Notes: generated by a model not told the origin, from the sequence alone. DNA of 64,000 bases from Saksenaea vasiformis B4078 (GCA_000697055.1 JNDT01002297.1:1-64000), one strand, 5' to 3'; positions 1 through 11,389 are shown, counted from the first letter of the stretch. Program-made: numbers and translations.

Positions 1-64
1 TGACAGAGATAGCTAGTAAAATATAGAAAAAGGTAGTTTCGGTAGATAAAAAGAGTTCGGTTTG

Positions 65-430
65 TGTGAACACCAGGTGTGGATTTGAGTCAAACACCAA
101 GACTTGGGTAAGCGGTAAGGCTTGAGGAAAAGAAAAGAAAAGATAAAATAGGGTATCTGTTGTCTGGATCGACAATATATAAAGAGATCTGTCTGAAAAA
201 GAGTATGATCGTTAGTAAAATCGTTGGTACAGTTACCTTTAATCTCGTATTGATTCAATCAATTAGAGATGTATGGAGATGAAACAGAGATATTTCTCGG
301 GTGATCAGCGAGTTGGATCGGGAGAAATATAGGGTCTCGGTAAAAAGAAGAGAAAATATAAAAGAAAACGTAAAAGAAAATAAAAAGAGATAGCGGAATC
401 AGCGTCGCTAATTGTCGTATTCTACATACA
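65..430. repeat. Left copy of a diverged direct repeat
   Basis: This stretch is repeated in the same orientation at about 1272-1535. Both copies begin near a CACCAGGTGT block, continue through AAACACCAAGACTTGG, the shared AAAGAGATCTG and ATGATCGTTAGTAA segments, and end near AGCGGAAT with a short GTCG-rich tail. The left copy has about 100 bp of extra A-rich sequence. The two copies flank the 17-bp tandem array. They could be remnants of long terminal repeats or an old segmental duplication; I see no coding remnant of a retrotransposon between them. Confidence 0.6.
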
Positions 431-710
431 GAATGACTAAATCATATCACAACATCTACAGATAAACCTCACAGACGAGAAACCAGATAAATAATGATTA
501 AGCTGAAGTACAAATCATACCAGGGTCCAATATCCGATTGTACCTGAAACCTCTTTAACATCGATCATTGGTTTATCATTGTAAAATTTTTATTTCTCAA
601 GAACACCACCACTGCTATAAAAGCTCCCTGTAAAACAATAATAAACAATCATCTAAGAGTCTCAACGTATTCCCGTTGTTATCCATCTCTCAATTAACCA
701 AATTTCACAG

Positions 711-1150
711 GTACAGTACAAAGATTGGTACAATGCAAAGGTCAGTACAGTGCAAAGGTCAGTACAGTGCAAAGGTCAGTACAGTGCAAAGGTCAGTACA
801 GTGCAAAGGTCAGTATAGTACAAAGGTCAGTATGGTACAAAAGTCTATACAATAAAAACTCAAATGCATTGTAGAAGTTGATACAATGTGGAAGTTGATG
901 CAATGTGGAAGTTGATGCAATGTGGAAGTTGATGCAATGTGGAAGTTGATGCAATGTAAAAGTTGATGCAATGTAGAAATTGATGCAACGTGAAAATCAA
1001 TGTAACGTGCAAGTCAATGCAATGTGAAAGTCAGTACAATGCAAATGTCGGTATAGTGCAAAAGTCAACATAATACAAGGTCAGTCCAGAACAAAGTCGA
1101 TACAATCTAAAAGTCGGTATAATATCGGTATGTTGTTACGCTGTATTTTT
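711..1150. repeat. 17-bp tandem array (about 26 units)
   Basis: Units of almost exactly 17 bp follow one another from about 711. The first block has the form GTACAGTGCAAAGGTCA (several identical copies). The second has the form ATGCAATGTGGAAGTTG (four identical copies). Diverged units lie before, between and after them. The phase is kept across the change of unit type, so the two blocks descend from one ancestral unit, loosely RTRCARTGYAAAAGTYR. No open reading frame is favoured. Confidence 0.9.
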
Positions 1151-1271
1151 CAGTTGCTGTATATGGATAGTGTTGTTCCAAGTGTTGTCATAGCATAAGC
1201 TAGATGACGGTGATTTTTGGTAAAGGTATCGTTTGAGTAATGTTCGTTGATAGAAAAGTTCGAAATTGAGT

Positions 1272-1535
1272 GAGCACCAGGTGTAGATTCAAGTCAAACA
1301 CCAAGACTTGGTTAAGCGGTAAAGCTTGAAGAAAGAAAAAGAAAAGGTTGAATAGAGTAACTGTTGTCGGTATTGACAATATCCAAAGAGATCTGGATAA
1401 AATAAAATATGATCGTTAGTAAGATCGTTGATATAGTTACCTTGAATCGGCGAACAGTTTCGTCAAAGATAAAAAGGAAAATAAAAAGAGGACAGCGGAA
1501 TTGTCGTCGCTTGTCAGACAGAGGGTACAAAAATA
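1272..1535. repeat. Right copy of the diverged direct repeat
   Basis: Same order of conserved blocks as 65-430 (AAACACCAAGACTTGG, AAAGAGATCTG, ATGATCGTTAGTAA, then the AGCGGAAT end), with substitutions and small indels throughout. It lies about 120 bp after the 17-bp array. Confidence 0.6.
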
Positions 1536-1840
1536 AATAGAAAAGAAAATAAAAGAAAAAAAATCAATGGATTCGGGTTAACGGTGGTTCTTGAGAATAA
1601 CCAACGGAGGCGAGCAATAAAAGGCGGTTTGAGAAATAAAAGGAAAACCTTTGCAAAAGACCTTTTGAGATAGCTTGAGATAACCAAGAGAACAATATGC
1701 TTTTGTAACCTAATGTTTTATTCGATAAAAAGATGGAATATTTATACAAAATAGATCGATAGAAAATAATTTCGCTAAGTGGATGAAGATCTAGTCTATC
1801 ACGGCTTTAATAGATAGTGACGACAAGTAATTGGTTCAAT

Positions 1841-2060
1841 CGTACACGCTTTGGATCGTATGCACTTTGGATCATTCGAATTTTGGATCGTTCGCACTTT
1901 GGATCATTCGCACTTTGGATCATTCGCACTTTGGATCATTCGCACTTTGGATCATTCGCACTTTGGATCGTACGCACTTTGGATCGGATGTACTCTGGAT
2001 TGTATGTTAGATCGAATGTCGACTTGGTCGGATGTCGACTTCATCGGATGTGCGTCCAGT
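1841..2060. repeat. 16-bp tandem array
   Basis: About 14 units of 16 bp with the core CATTCGCACTTTGGAT, four of them identical in a row. Flanking units are diverged (CGTACGCACTTTGGAT, CGGATGTACTCTGGAT) and one is shortened to 12 bp. Because 16 is not a multiple of three, the array is open in two plus-strand frames and gives a false periodic peptide rich in Leu, Trp and Asp; this is not a gene. Confidence 0.9.
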
Positions 2061-3319
2061 AAAGTTTGAGGTTCCATCTGGAATAATACCAGAGATCATA
2101 TGCTATGTCAAAGTGGATGTCGCTTGATAAGGGAATTCCATGTCTCTCATGATAGCATCAATAATACCAGGAAGTACATCTTAGAGTGAAACTTGCTATT
2201 TTTCGAACCGGGAAATGGCCCTCTACGTTTCTGCTAAACTTGCGAGAATTCAGCTCAATCGGAGATAGCGAGCCATACCATTCTTGTTCGACCTACATCC
2301 GCAAAATTATTTTACCGAGGTACTTCTAGCAAGTTCCCGAAGTTGCGATTGATTTCCAAGATGTTCCTAGATATTTGTCGCGTCTTCCTTTGAAGAAAAT
2401 AATAAAAAATATATGTAAATATTCTGTGTAGTTTCCGCAATAAGCATAATTGAATCACTCGCACACTTTATTTTATTCGATTCGTTCCTTCTCGATTGTT
2501 GATTTAGGCTTGATTGGATAGTTATGCGAAAACAGTAGCTGTGAATGGAGCCTACTGTAAAAAATGACACTATTCGCAGCCACACGCTGATCGTGGTACC
2601 TGATTGGTGAAATAGCATATGATCTATTTTAGCGTCTCGGCATTACTCCGTGTACAACTTTATGCATTGAGATCGAAAGCCCAATGTATTGTTGATTAAT
2701 TTTGAGTGCTGCGCTTTGGAGTGTATCCGTTCTGTACTGATCCTTTGGAAGCAGTAATCCTTTGGAAGCAGTGAAAGGGAAATGTTTATCGCGACGTCCC
2801 AACGGCTCAGAAACACAAGATATGGAAATATGAGGGGCTTGACCTTGATCGGAAACAGTTTCTTTGGCGCCGATGGGGAATTACGTGTCGTTGTCATAGT
2901 GACACTTATTGTGACACCTACCGCTTTAGGATTGTGTCATTTGGATCCAATCCGCAGCTGCACCAACTTGAGCAACCAATACCTCTATTACAATGTGTAA
3001 ATCCATCGTTAACCATCTTCTGAGATCAACATATCCTATACGTATACACGATTCCGAGTACTACGCGATTCTATTTATGGAAAAATTCATACAGGACAAC
3101 TTTGGGCTTGGCGAGCGCTGCGCAATATCTCGTGCAACGGCGTGGCACGTACTTTGCCACCAAAGTTATCCTCTTCAGCAAGCGTTTGTTGATGGCGCAG
3201 AACACAGCTGTGACATATAAAACGGCAAGTAATCATTTAATTTTCCATTATCATTATACATCTCATTCCTCCTTTTCATATACCTTTTCTTTGCATTTCT
3301 TTTTGACAGACACAATATC
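2061..3319. other. Intergenic, no supported gene
   Basis: Between the 16-bp array and the BCS1-like gene. It contains a short duplicated CCTTTGGAAGCAGT near 2739-2775. An open frame at about 3102-3228 could look like an upstream exon of the next gene, but a plausible splice to 3310 does not join the right phase, so I treat it as leader or chance. Confidence 0.5.
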
Positions 3320-5447
3320 ATGCCTTCATCAAACGCAATCATAAAGCCTACAACCATTACTCAAGCAAAAAATCTCCTTGACAAGGTGCTTTTCGTTTTG
3401 GAGAATGTAGTTGAGGAAAAATTCTGGGAAGATCTTATTGGCCCTCGGTTATCGAATCTGTGCAAAAAATATTACGGAAACGACGTTATCCTGCTGTCTG
3501 TGGTGTTCTATATCTCATGTAAGTTCTACGTTAATTGATTTAAGAGGCTTAACCTTTTTTTTTCCAGCCATATTAAAAACCAGTTGGTATAATTTATTCA
3601 CGATGCTCCTGAAAAAGTTGGGAAACAAAAACATGGTTACAGTGGAAATCAAGTATCACGAGAGGATATACGATCTTGTCTACCCGTTTATTCGTCAACA
3701 TACCGAGGGGATACCGGACTTAACAGAAGCAACAGCAAGCTGTAAGCCGGGCCATTATGGAACAGTCGCGCTATACCCTTGTACGTACCCGTCATTGCAT
3801 TATCCACGTCGCTTACCGAACTTTAGTAAAAAACACAACAAATGAATTCGTATACAAAGGCCATACCATTTATGTGGAGACAAAGAGCAGCGAGAAAAGT
3901 TCAGGTGGAACGGAAAGCATAAGAGTTTCGTAAGCAGCCATCGATGAATATTACCAACAGCCATTGCTAACACTTCGCTCACAGAATGAAAGGAAGATCT
4001 TTGGATCTGCTAAAACAGTTCATACAAGAATGGTGTGACGAAAATAAAGTAGTCAGCTACAACGACGAGCCTGAGGTAATACACAGATGCCATAGATGAA
4101 CGAGCAAAGTTACTGACGTTGAAGGACAGATTGATCTTTATATATACCGTCAGGAGAGATGGACGTGGATCAAATCTATCGAAGCACGTTCATATGACGC
4201 AGTAACTCTGCAAGACGGTGTCAAGGAGAGGTTATTAAAAGGTACATTTGCTGGTCCACGATACAGTATGACTAATGCTCTGGCTGACAGACATGGAGGC
4301 TTTCCGTGAACGCAGAGAATGGTATACTATTCGAGGTATCCCTTATCGTCGTGGTTATTTATTGTACGGCCCTCCTGGTACAGGAAAGACGACCTTGATC
4401 CAAGTGCTCGCTGTAAGTGTATACAGACCAAGTATTTAGCCGTTCTGACTCGTCTACAGTCCCAATTGAGAATGAATGTCGGCCTCGTCAGTATGCTAGA
4501 AGTAAAATCTGATAGTGATTTCAATGACGTGGTATGCGAACTCCCATACAATACACTGCTGGTGATCGAGGATATCGATCATTACTTGTCATCTATGAAC
4601 GGCAACCGAGAAAATGGTGTAACAATGACGGGTATGCTGAATGCTCTGGATGGTATCCAAGCGCAGGAAGGATCAAGTAAGTAATTATTTTACGTTAATC
4701 TCTTGGAAGCTTGTTCTAATCTGCTTGTTAGTGGTATTTATGACGGGTAATGACATTGATAAGTTGCATCCTGCACTTCTGCGCCCTGGACGTATGGACG
4801 TTAAGGTGTTGATCGACTATGCTACCCGGAAGCAGGTGGAGGCTATGTTCTGGCGCTTTTTTGGCACCGATTTCAAAACGATCGAACCGATTAGCGCGGA
4901 AAGGAGAGCACATCTCCAGGTCTATTGTGATAAATTCCTCGAGAAGATTCCGGAAAACCATGTTACGACCGCAGAACTTCAAAATTACTTTATCAATTTA
5001 TTGATGGATGCCGATCTGTACGAGTTGACGGACGATATCTTCGATAAAGTACTTGCAGGCACTCAGGAGTTCCTTATCAAAGTCCACCAGGACCGGGTGC
5101 AGGCCAAAAAGCACGGAGGGAATGATACCAAAGATGATGCCGAGACAGAGAAAACAGAGGAAACAAGGAAAACAGAGGCAACAGAGGCAACAGAGGCAAC
5201 AAAGGAAAATGAGAAAGACCAATCCAAGGAAGAAGTGCAATCATCCCCCGAACAACGTGAGCAAGAAAAATCCAGCGAACAAGAAGAAGCAGCTCCCGAG
5301 CAAAGTGAGCAAGATAAATCGGACGAAAAAGAGCAATCAACTGCAGAACAAGGCGAGGAGGATAAATCAGCCAATGAACAGCAGTCATCTTCCGAAGAGA
5401 CTTACAGCGACACAGACGATACTTCAGTGGATGAAAACACAAAATAG
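3320..5447 (+). CDS. BCS1-like AAA ATPase (one frame break)
   Basis: Exons 3320-3518, 3568-3929, 3985-4075, 4130-4241, 4291-4412, 4460-4676 and 4732-5447, with introns of 46-56 nt. The N-terminus has a membrane segment ([11 protein letters not shown] onward) followed by a BCS1-type region. The AAA module shows Walker [10 protein letters not shown], Walker B LLVIEDID, and the [19 protein letters not shown] segment. About 110 C-terminal residues are Glu/Gln/Lys-rich repeats. BCS1 is a mitochondrial inner-membrane AAA protein that translocates the folded Rieske protein; fungi also have many BCS1-like paralogues, and the acidic tail suggests one of these. In the second exon the frame must shift by +1 between about 3722 and 3757, with no workable intron there. 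All splice sites downstream are intact. So this is either a one-base assembly error or an early pseudogene. Confidence 0.8.
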
Positions 5448-6424
5448 GTTTCCCTTAGGTCACGTCAAACTATTTGCTTGCACCATTGATATTCCACCTG
5501 TACATACATATTGCATACAAACCTTTAATAAACTGGACAGCTTTATATTTGAAAGTATGACTGGATATTGACAGATGAATTGAGATCCAGACAGCTCAGT
5601 AACGAGATGCACGTAGAGCGATTGTTCCGAGAACCTGTCTTTTTTTTTTTTTTAGCAAAGCAAGCCTTGGAAAATCAACAGTTGCCGCTTTAGCTTATGC
5701 CGTCTCAGATATCTAGGTGGCAATTATATGGAGAAGATCAGGTGGGACCGTTTTCGATCACAGAACTCGATGGAGCAGACGACTTGTCTTACTCTGAAGT
5801 CGCCATAGTCAACATAGCACCGTTCGCGAAGTTTCACGGGATTCAAAACGCTGGAAAGAGGGAGGTCCTGGTTCCCTGACGGCCATACGTACTCGACGAG
5901 GAGGATAGCTATTCCACATAAAGCGGCCTTTTATAGCAGCAGTGACAAATGACGCCCTAAGTCTGCGCTTTTTAATCAACAAGTAGTATATCCAAACGCG
6001 CTATCGTATCAATGGCAAAACCAAAATATACCAATCAATTTTGCATCCATGTACCGAATCCTTGCACGCCCCACATTAAGAAACGGAAAGTCTTCCAAAA
6101 CAATAGAGAACAAAACCGGCTTTTGTCATAGCTCTCGTTAGGAGGAACTAGTGGGTAGCTTCGTGAAAAGCTGCCTCTTCCGTTCGACCCATCGCATGCA
6201 ACCGCTAATCCATTTAAACCAGTAAATTTATACAATGTCACCAGCTCTCAAATCTTAGCAACATAGAAATCAACTCAAGGGTAGGTATCCGTATCTTTCC
6301 ACAGGTACGCGAACAGCTCCTCTTGGAAAAGGGATTTTGGAAGCGGAGTTTGTTTAGCGTATCCAGAAAACCACGAAAATCTGTGCTTTGGCAACTCACT
6401 TCGTAAGACGGATTCCAGTAAAGC
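5448..6424. other. Intergenic, no supported gene
   Basis: It holds an AATAAA-like signal near 5527, presumably the 3' end of the BCS1-like transcript, then unrecognised sequence up to the MED27 start. A 60-codon plus-strand frame at 5697-5879 has no family resemblance and no splice partners. Confidence 0.5.
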
Positions 6425-7854
6425 ATGGCAACTCGTACTCCGGCAGAATTAGAACAAGATATCGCGAACATTGAGAAAACGCTTTCTACTGTAAGCCCTT
6501 ATTTCGTCTGCTACTTGTTACTAATACTGACGACATTGAATATTCAGGTCTCTGAGATCCGATCATCGCTGAAATACTTTTCGCAACTAGTGCAAGCAGA
6601 AGAGAAAGGGCCTAATTACGTACATGCATTTGGCGATCGTTTAGGCAATGTCAAACGCGAACTTGGTCGTCTATCGAACGAGACAGAGGGTCTGAAAGGT
6701 AAAGCAGATGCAACAGGCAAGCTTGCAGCTCATGGACAATCAAGGAGCTTTGGAGTATGCACAGCAAGTCGCGGAACGTAATTCATTTGACTGGCCTATG
6801 ATTAAACAGTAATGATCCGCAGCACGCTAAAAAAAAGATAAGTATTCATGTGCCTTGGGCATAGGGCAGTCGACAAGGATATGGAGGAACAGATGCATAG
6901 ATATGAAGTGGAGAAAGAGAAGCCTTCAGAGATAGGAGGGCTTATTAAAAACAATGCCGATGCGATATCTAGGTACAGTTTAAAATGGGTTAGTAGGAAC
7001 ATCCATTAATTTATGTCTCTAGAGAAATATCATCCGTTGTTCCAGGACGCCCATCAAATACTACTGCCGTGCGAAGGTATGCGTAAAAGTATATTCGTAA
7101 ACAGCCTAACGCTCGAATTAGTTCGTTTATCACAAGTCATATCCATCATTGGATGACAAATGAGAAACCAGGTCATGTTCATATGCATGTGGTGTACGAA
7201 GTGCCTGAACGAGTAACATTTGCAGGATCGATTTGTCGAGTGAAGGTATAAATGCGTGAAAAGACTACACTACATTGTATTAATAATGTCTATCAGATTT
7301 CGGTGTTTAAAGCTTTGACAGCCGTCCTGGATCTCGAATATGATCATCCATCTAACTCGCTAGTTGTTCATCGATATGAAATGCGAAGTCCGAAAGAAAA
7401 TGTAAGTTTCTAGTTAAATAGTGAATATTGGAGATTAATGAAGTTAATGATAATAGAAATCATTCTGGCAAGATTCTCAACACCTGATATTTCAGAGACT
7501 GGATCTGCTAGTTAATACGGCACTCGATGATATGACAGCAACAGCTGCGAGAGAATCTCTATTTTGTATCATGGTAAGTACATACTATGTGAGCTATGTG
7601 TAGGTAATTGAACATTTTAAAAGAACTGGCTTGCGAGTTATCACAACTTATTTGTTGAACCATGCTGTCGGTGTCACAAACGACTTCAATTCGATTCCCC
7701 ACAATATAAATACCTTCCGCCTATCGTTAGGACATGGGTGCAAAAGAAAGCAGAACATCACTCAGAACGTGAGTTACCTTTGTCACATACAACAGTGGGT
7801 TTAGCGTACCATATACGATGTTTTATTGAACGGGGGAAAGTTACTGCGCAATAA
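6425..7854 (+). CDS. MED27: Mediator subunit 27 (one frame break)
   Basis: Exons 6425-6490, 6548-6808, 6865-6972, 7023-7076, 7122-7245, 7297-7401, 7496-7573 and 7624-7854. The N-terminal helix (IRSSLKYFSQLV ... FGDRLGNVKRELGRLSN) matches the start of animal MED27. The C-terminus has the family ending: WLASYHNLF, PCCRCHKRL, a PP motif and a late YHIRC. This Cys/His arrangement is the MED27 zinc-binding C-terminal domain. Mediator bridges transcription factors and RNA polymerase II in the nucleus. One +1 frame change is needed in exon 2, between LSNETEGLKG (about 6700) and LMDNQGALEY (about 6725); no intron fits. Everything after it is in phase to the stop. Assembly error is the simplest reading; a damaged allele is possible. 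Confidence 0.82.
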
Positions 7855-8486
7855 TAATAACGATCATAATAAAATGGAGGCAAGGACGGTACATTACCTC
7901 AGCACATTCCTGCGAAAGACTTATAAACGCCGTCAGAGCATCAGTGGTTAAGTTAACCATTGTACTTACGCGTCTTCTGTCAATGTACGGATTATTTTTA
8001 TTAGTGAGCAACGAAATAGTTGTAGTAAGGCTACCTTCGTGTTTGGGAGTCATCGACATGTGTTTCTATTAGGATTATTGTAGAACAATAACATAAAGAA
8101 GCTACTGGAATACTGAATGGTAAAAAGTATGTAAAGTATGTGCGGTTGTAGTTAAAATAGCCAAATATTATCACTTCTAAACAAAACGCGATTTTATTCG
8201 TTCTACTGCTATCAGTAATGAATACTCGCCTCAATTTATCACCAATTACACCAATTCATTTTTACTTAAGATCTGTATGGACCAGAAGAATGAATTCCGA
8301 GATTGTTGATTGTAAAAAATGAATAAATTTAATGAGTTCTCTTGTAAGTTCCAATTGCTTAAGGCCAGAGGACGAATTAAACGACCCATGCGGTGTACCA
8401 ATTGATGAGGAGCCGAAACACCGACTTGCTGAAAACGCCACAGTCTCAGACAGCTGAATCGTTAATTTTTTTTGTCCTCCTTTAAA
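7855..8486. other. Intergenic, no supported gene
   Basis: AT-rich sequence between MED27 and the next plus-strand gene. Short minus-strand frames here (7841-8234) have no recognisable motif or splice signals in phase. Confidence 0.5.
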
Positions 8487-9346
8487 ATGCCACACAAACG
8501 AGCAAAAGCAAGCGTACGTACAGCACGGAAGAAAGCGTGAGTATTTCCATGTGCCGATGGTAGTCTTTAGATTAACAAAGATCGGTAGTCTAGGTGCTGA
8601 TCTTCCAGTGACGAAATCGGATTCCAATGATACGCCTAAAAGTTTCGCCCGAATGTTACGATTCAAAGAAATGGTGGAAAATCGAAGAAAAGAAAAAAAC
8701 GAAAAGAAGAAAATGGAATCAGAAAAAGTACAGGATCACATATCATGTCTACCATGTTTTGACTCTACTATAGAAAGTAGCACTTGCTATTCAACCAGGC
8801 GAACGTATGAAAGATTTCAATGCACGTGTGGAGCAAGAGTTCAAGAAGGATTTTATTGATGCTGTCCGAGCAACGAAGCCAATCAGTCAACGAAAGCTGA
8901 AAAATCGCGAAAGTCGCAAACAAAAGATATTGGAGAAGAAACAAAGAACCGAGGAAATGTACGGTGGACGAGATTTTGACGACTTAAAAGATCATGTGGC
9001 CTTTGGCGAGGTAGCGGATGCGCCACCCACGTTTACAAAGCTACCAAAAGCACGCGGAAAAAACAAAGAGGTAAAACAGAAGAAAAAGATAAGGATCTCG
9101 GATCTGATTCTTGAAAAAAAAACAAAGGTACTGGAGGCCAAAACGAAAGAAGCAGCGGGGAATAAATATGAGTCGGATGAGGATGAAAACATGAAGCAAT
9201 TCAAGGCATCACATAAACGAAAGCTACAAAACATGAGCGCTTCTGCACGTAAAGCCCTGGAAGACGAACGTACACGAGTGATCGATTTCTATAGAGCTAA
9301 AAAAGCGAAGAAGATGGCAGAGTCTGGGTTGACGCCACTTACTTAG
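8487..9346 (+). CDS. CCDC137-like basic nuclear protein
   Basis: Exons 8487-8536, 8571-8727 and 8774-9346, 259 residues. The first intron is only 34 nt and the second is 46 nt (GTACAG ... CTATAG); both keep phase. The protein opens with MPHKRAKASVRTARKK, like the MPHKRAKRS start I recall from a family of fungal nuclear proteins. The middle has QPGERMKDFNARVEQEFKK. The rest is Lys/Glu-rich with a long charged helix and a basic C-terminus (YRAKKAKKMAE). This resembles CCDC137-type or ribosome-biogenesis-associated coiled-coil proteins; the molecular role is not clear. Nuclear or nucleolar location is inferred from the basic clusters. Confidence 0.7.
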
Positions 9347-9552
9347 AATAAACCGTTAAAAAATTCCTTTGATCATCATCTGTTAAAGTTTGGGCGGCAT
9401 GCTGTTGTCTATGCAAATACCTTTTAGAGAGGGCATTTTTCAGGTCTGTCTCTTGCAAACATCACATTGCGAACTATACCAGGTGAAATGTTCCGATATT
9501 TATCATTCCAAGATGTCGCGGATGGAACTGGTTTACAATCCTTATTTTCAGT

Positions 9553-9560
9553 TATAAATA
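9553..9560 (+). promoter_or_regulatory. TATA box
   Basis: TATAAATA 65 bp upstream of the ATG of the secreted repeat protein. The position suits a focused core promoter of a highly expressed gene. Confidence 0.55.
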
Positions 9561-9624
9561 ACAGAGATAGTGTGGTTTTCAGAAAGCTGTTCAACTCCTC
9601 TCCCTTAATTGACGATTGAACACA

Positions 9625-10990
9625 ATGCGTTATTCCCTCGCATTTATCTCTACGGCCTTTTTGGCTCACATGGCGATGAGCGCACCCGCTTCTATGAGCA
9701 ATGGTGAAGTGGAGGTTGCTGAAATTAACAGTGCTGGTCAAGTAATTCCTCTGGAAGTTAGCGAGACCTTCCAGTCTTTCAATTGGAAAAACGACGATTC
9801 TGAAAATGCTGTTGATCGCACCTTCACCATTGAACTGGCTGAGCCAGCTGACTTGCAGATCACCGATTACAAAATGGGTAAAGTCTGAAATCTTAATAAA
9901 CTTGCGTTTGATCTGACACATTCTTGTAGGCGGAGATCAATTTGAAGTGCTAGACAATGGCAAATCCCTTGGTAAAACAAGTGAAGCCGTTGAATCGCCA
10001 GAATCTGCCTACGCCGGTACCGCTGAGGAAGCCCTGCAGGATGAACACTTCAGCCAGGGTGTGTTCCCTCTAGAAGCTGGTCGACACGATATCACCATTA
10101 ACGTTGCTGATTCTCCTTACGATTTTGGTTCTGGTGCCGTCCGTGTTGTGCAACAGCTCCAAGCTCTCTACCACAAGAAGGGTGGAAAGAGCAAGAAAGG
10201 CGGTTGGGATGACGACGATGACTGGGGCCACAAGGGCAAAGGCGGCTGGGATGATGATGACGATGATGATGACTGGGGCCACGGAAAAGGCGGCTGGGAC
10301 GACGACGACGATGATGACTGGGGTCACAAAGGCAAAGGCAAGGGTGGTTGGGACGATGATGATGATGATGATGACTGGGGCCACGGAAAAGGCAAAGGTG
10401 GCTGGAAAGGAGATGATGATGACGACTGGGGCCACGGAAAAGGCAAAGGAAAGAGTGGCTGGAAGGACGACGACGATGACTGGGGCCATGGAGGACGAGG
10501 TGGTTGGGACGATGATGATGACGATGGCTGGGGTTGGGGCCACAAAGGTAGAGGTGGAGGTGGATGGAGAGACGACGATGATGACTGGGGTCACAAAGGA
10601 AAGGGTGGTGGATGGAAAGATGGTGACGACTGGGGCCACAACGACTGGGGCCACAACGACTGGGGCCACAAAGACTGGGATAACAAGAAATGGGATGACA
10701 AGAAGACCGTCTATGTCTACTACACTGTTCCCCCACCACCGCCCTCAACAGTGACCGTGGAACCAATACGCCCTATGCCCATGCCAATCTACCCTCCACA
10801 TTATCCAAAACCAAAGCACGAGAAGCACGAAAAGAAACCACATGAGCCAGAAAAGCCAAAGCCAAAGCCACAGCCAGAGAAGCCTAAGCCATATCCAAAG
10901 CCAAGACTACCCATGCGCATCCCAACCATTACTCTAACCTCAACAACTGGTACCACAACCGTATATGAGACATTCACAAACTACAAGTAA
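9625..10990 (+). CDS. Secreted Asp/Trp/Gly-rich repeat protein
   Basis: Exons 9625-9877 and 9930-10990, 437 residues. The start ATG at 9625 opens a signal peptide (MRYSLAFISTAFLAHMAMSAPA). Next comes a ~140-residue beta-rich domain (VDRTFTIELAEPADLQITDY ... GRHDITINV) of the kind found in fungal extracellular proteins. The middle has about ten repeats of the form GGWDDDDDDWGHGKGK, then a run of DWGHN units. The C-terminal third is Pro/Lys-rich (EKPKPKPQPEKPKP) and ends Thr-rich. The repeats alternate acidic runs, aromatic/His and basic-Gly linkers, which could bind divalent metals or cell-wall polymers; that is inference. A further intron 10987-11053 with good splice sites would replace the stop and add a short hydrophobic tail ending at 11117. 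Confidence 0.85.
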
Positions 10991-11389
10991 GATCAAGGCA
11001 TTTCCTTTTTTCTTTCTTGCATTACTAATACGTTCTTTTTTTCTCCGTTATAGGCAACATATCACAACAAAAACTAAGCACGTTCTTCTGTCTCTACCAT
11101 TCATGACGTTAGTCTAGTTTGATGCTACATTCGCTGTGTTTCTTTTCTATCGTACTCCTTCCAGTTTATAGTTTTCGCTACCTATAGAAAAAAAATAAAA
11201 AAGAGTGCCTTGATATGGTAAAGTCTAAAGCACCAATCGGGATCAACGTCACACAAACTTCTCCATTGTTTTCATGGACGGTGCTGATCATTTTCTGTGT
11301 ATAAATAACATGCATACCACAAACTGCACTTATTTTTTCCATCCTAAATTCTCCCCCACCACTCCTCGTTTTACAACTGGAAGTCAAAA
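10991..11389. other. Intergenic with alternative last exon and TATA
   Basis: It holds a possible terminal exon of the secreted repeat gene (11054-11117, see that entry), then AT-rich sequence and the arrestin-gene core promoter (TATAAATA at 11300). No other gene is seen. Confidence 0.5.
11300..11307 (+). promoter_or_regulatory. TATA box
   Basis: TATAAATA 83 bp upstream of the arrestin-like gene's ATG at 11390. Confidence 0.5.

Noticed and set aside
1817..2069. Two plus-strand ORFs rich in Leu, Trp and Asp
   Set aside because: They come from the 16-bp tandem array, which is open in two frames and has no start context or splice partners.
3102..3344. Possible first exon of the BCS1-like gene
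   Set aside because: The only good donor (3229) and acceptor (3309) do not join the required phase, and the ATG at 3320 already precedes a full N-terminal membrane segment.
5053..5571. Gln/Arg-rich ORF and antisense Ser/Leu-rich ORFs
   Set aside because: Frame shadows of the Glu/Gln/Lys repeats at the C-terminus of the BCS1-like protein, which is continuous with the AAA domain in the chosen frame.
10070..10766. Long antisense and alternate-frame ORFs over the Asp-rich repeats
   Set aside because: They are shadows: GAC/GAT repeats have no stop in several frames, so Val/Ile/Pro-, Ser/His- and Met/Thr-rich peptides appear. The plus-strand frame with signal peptide and intron explains the sequence.
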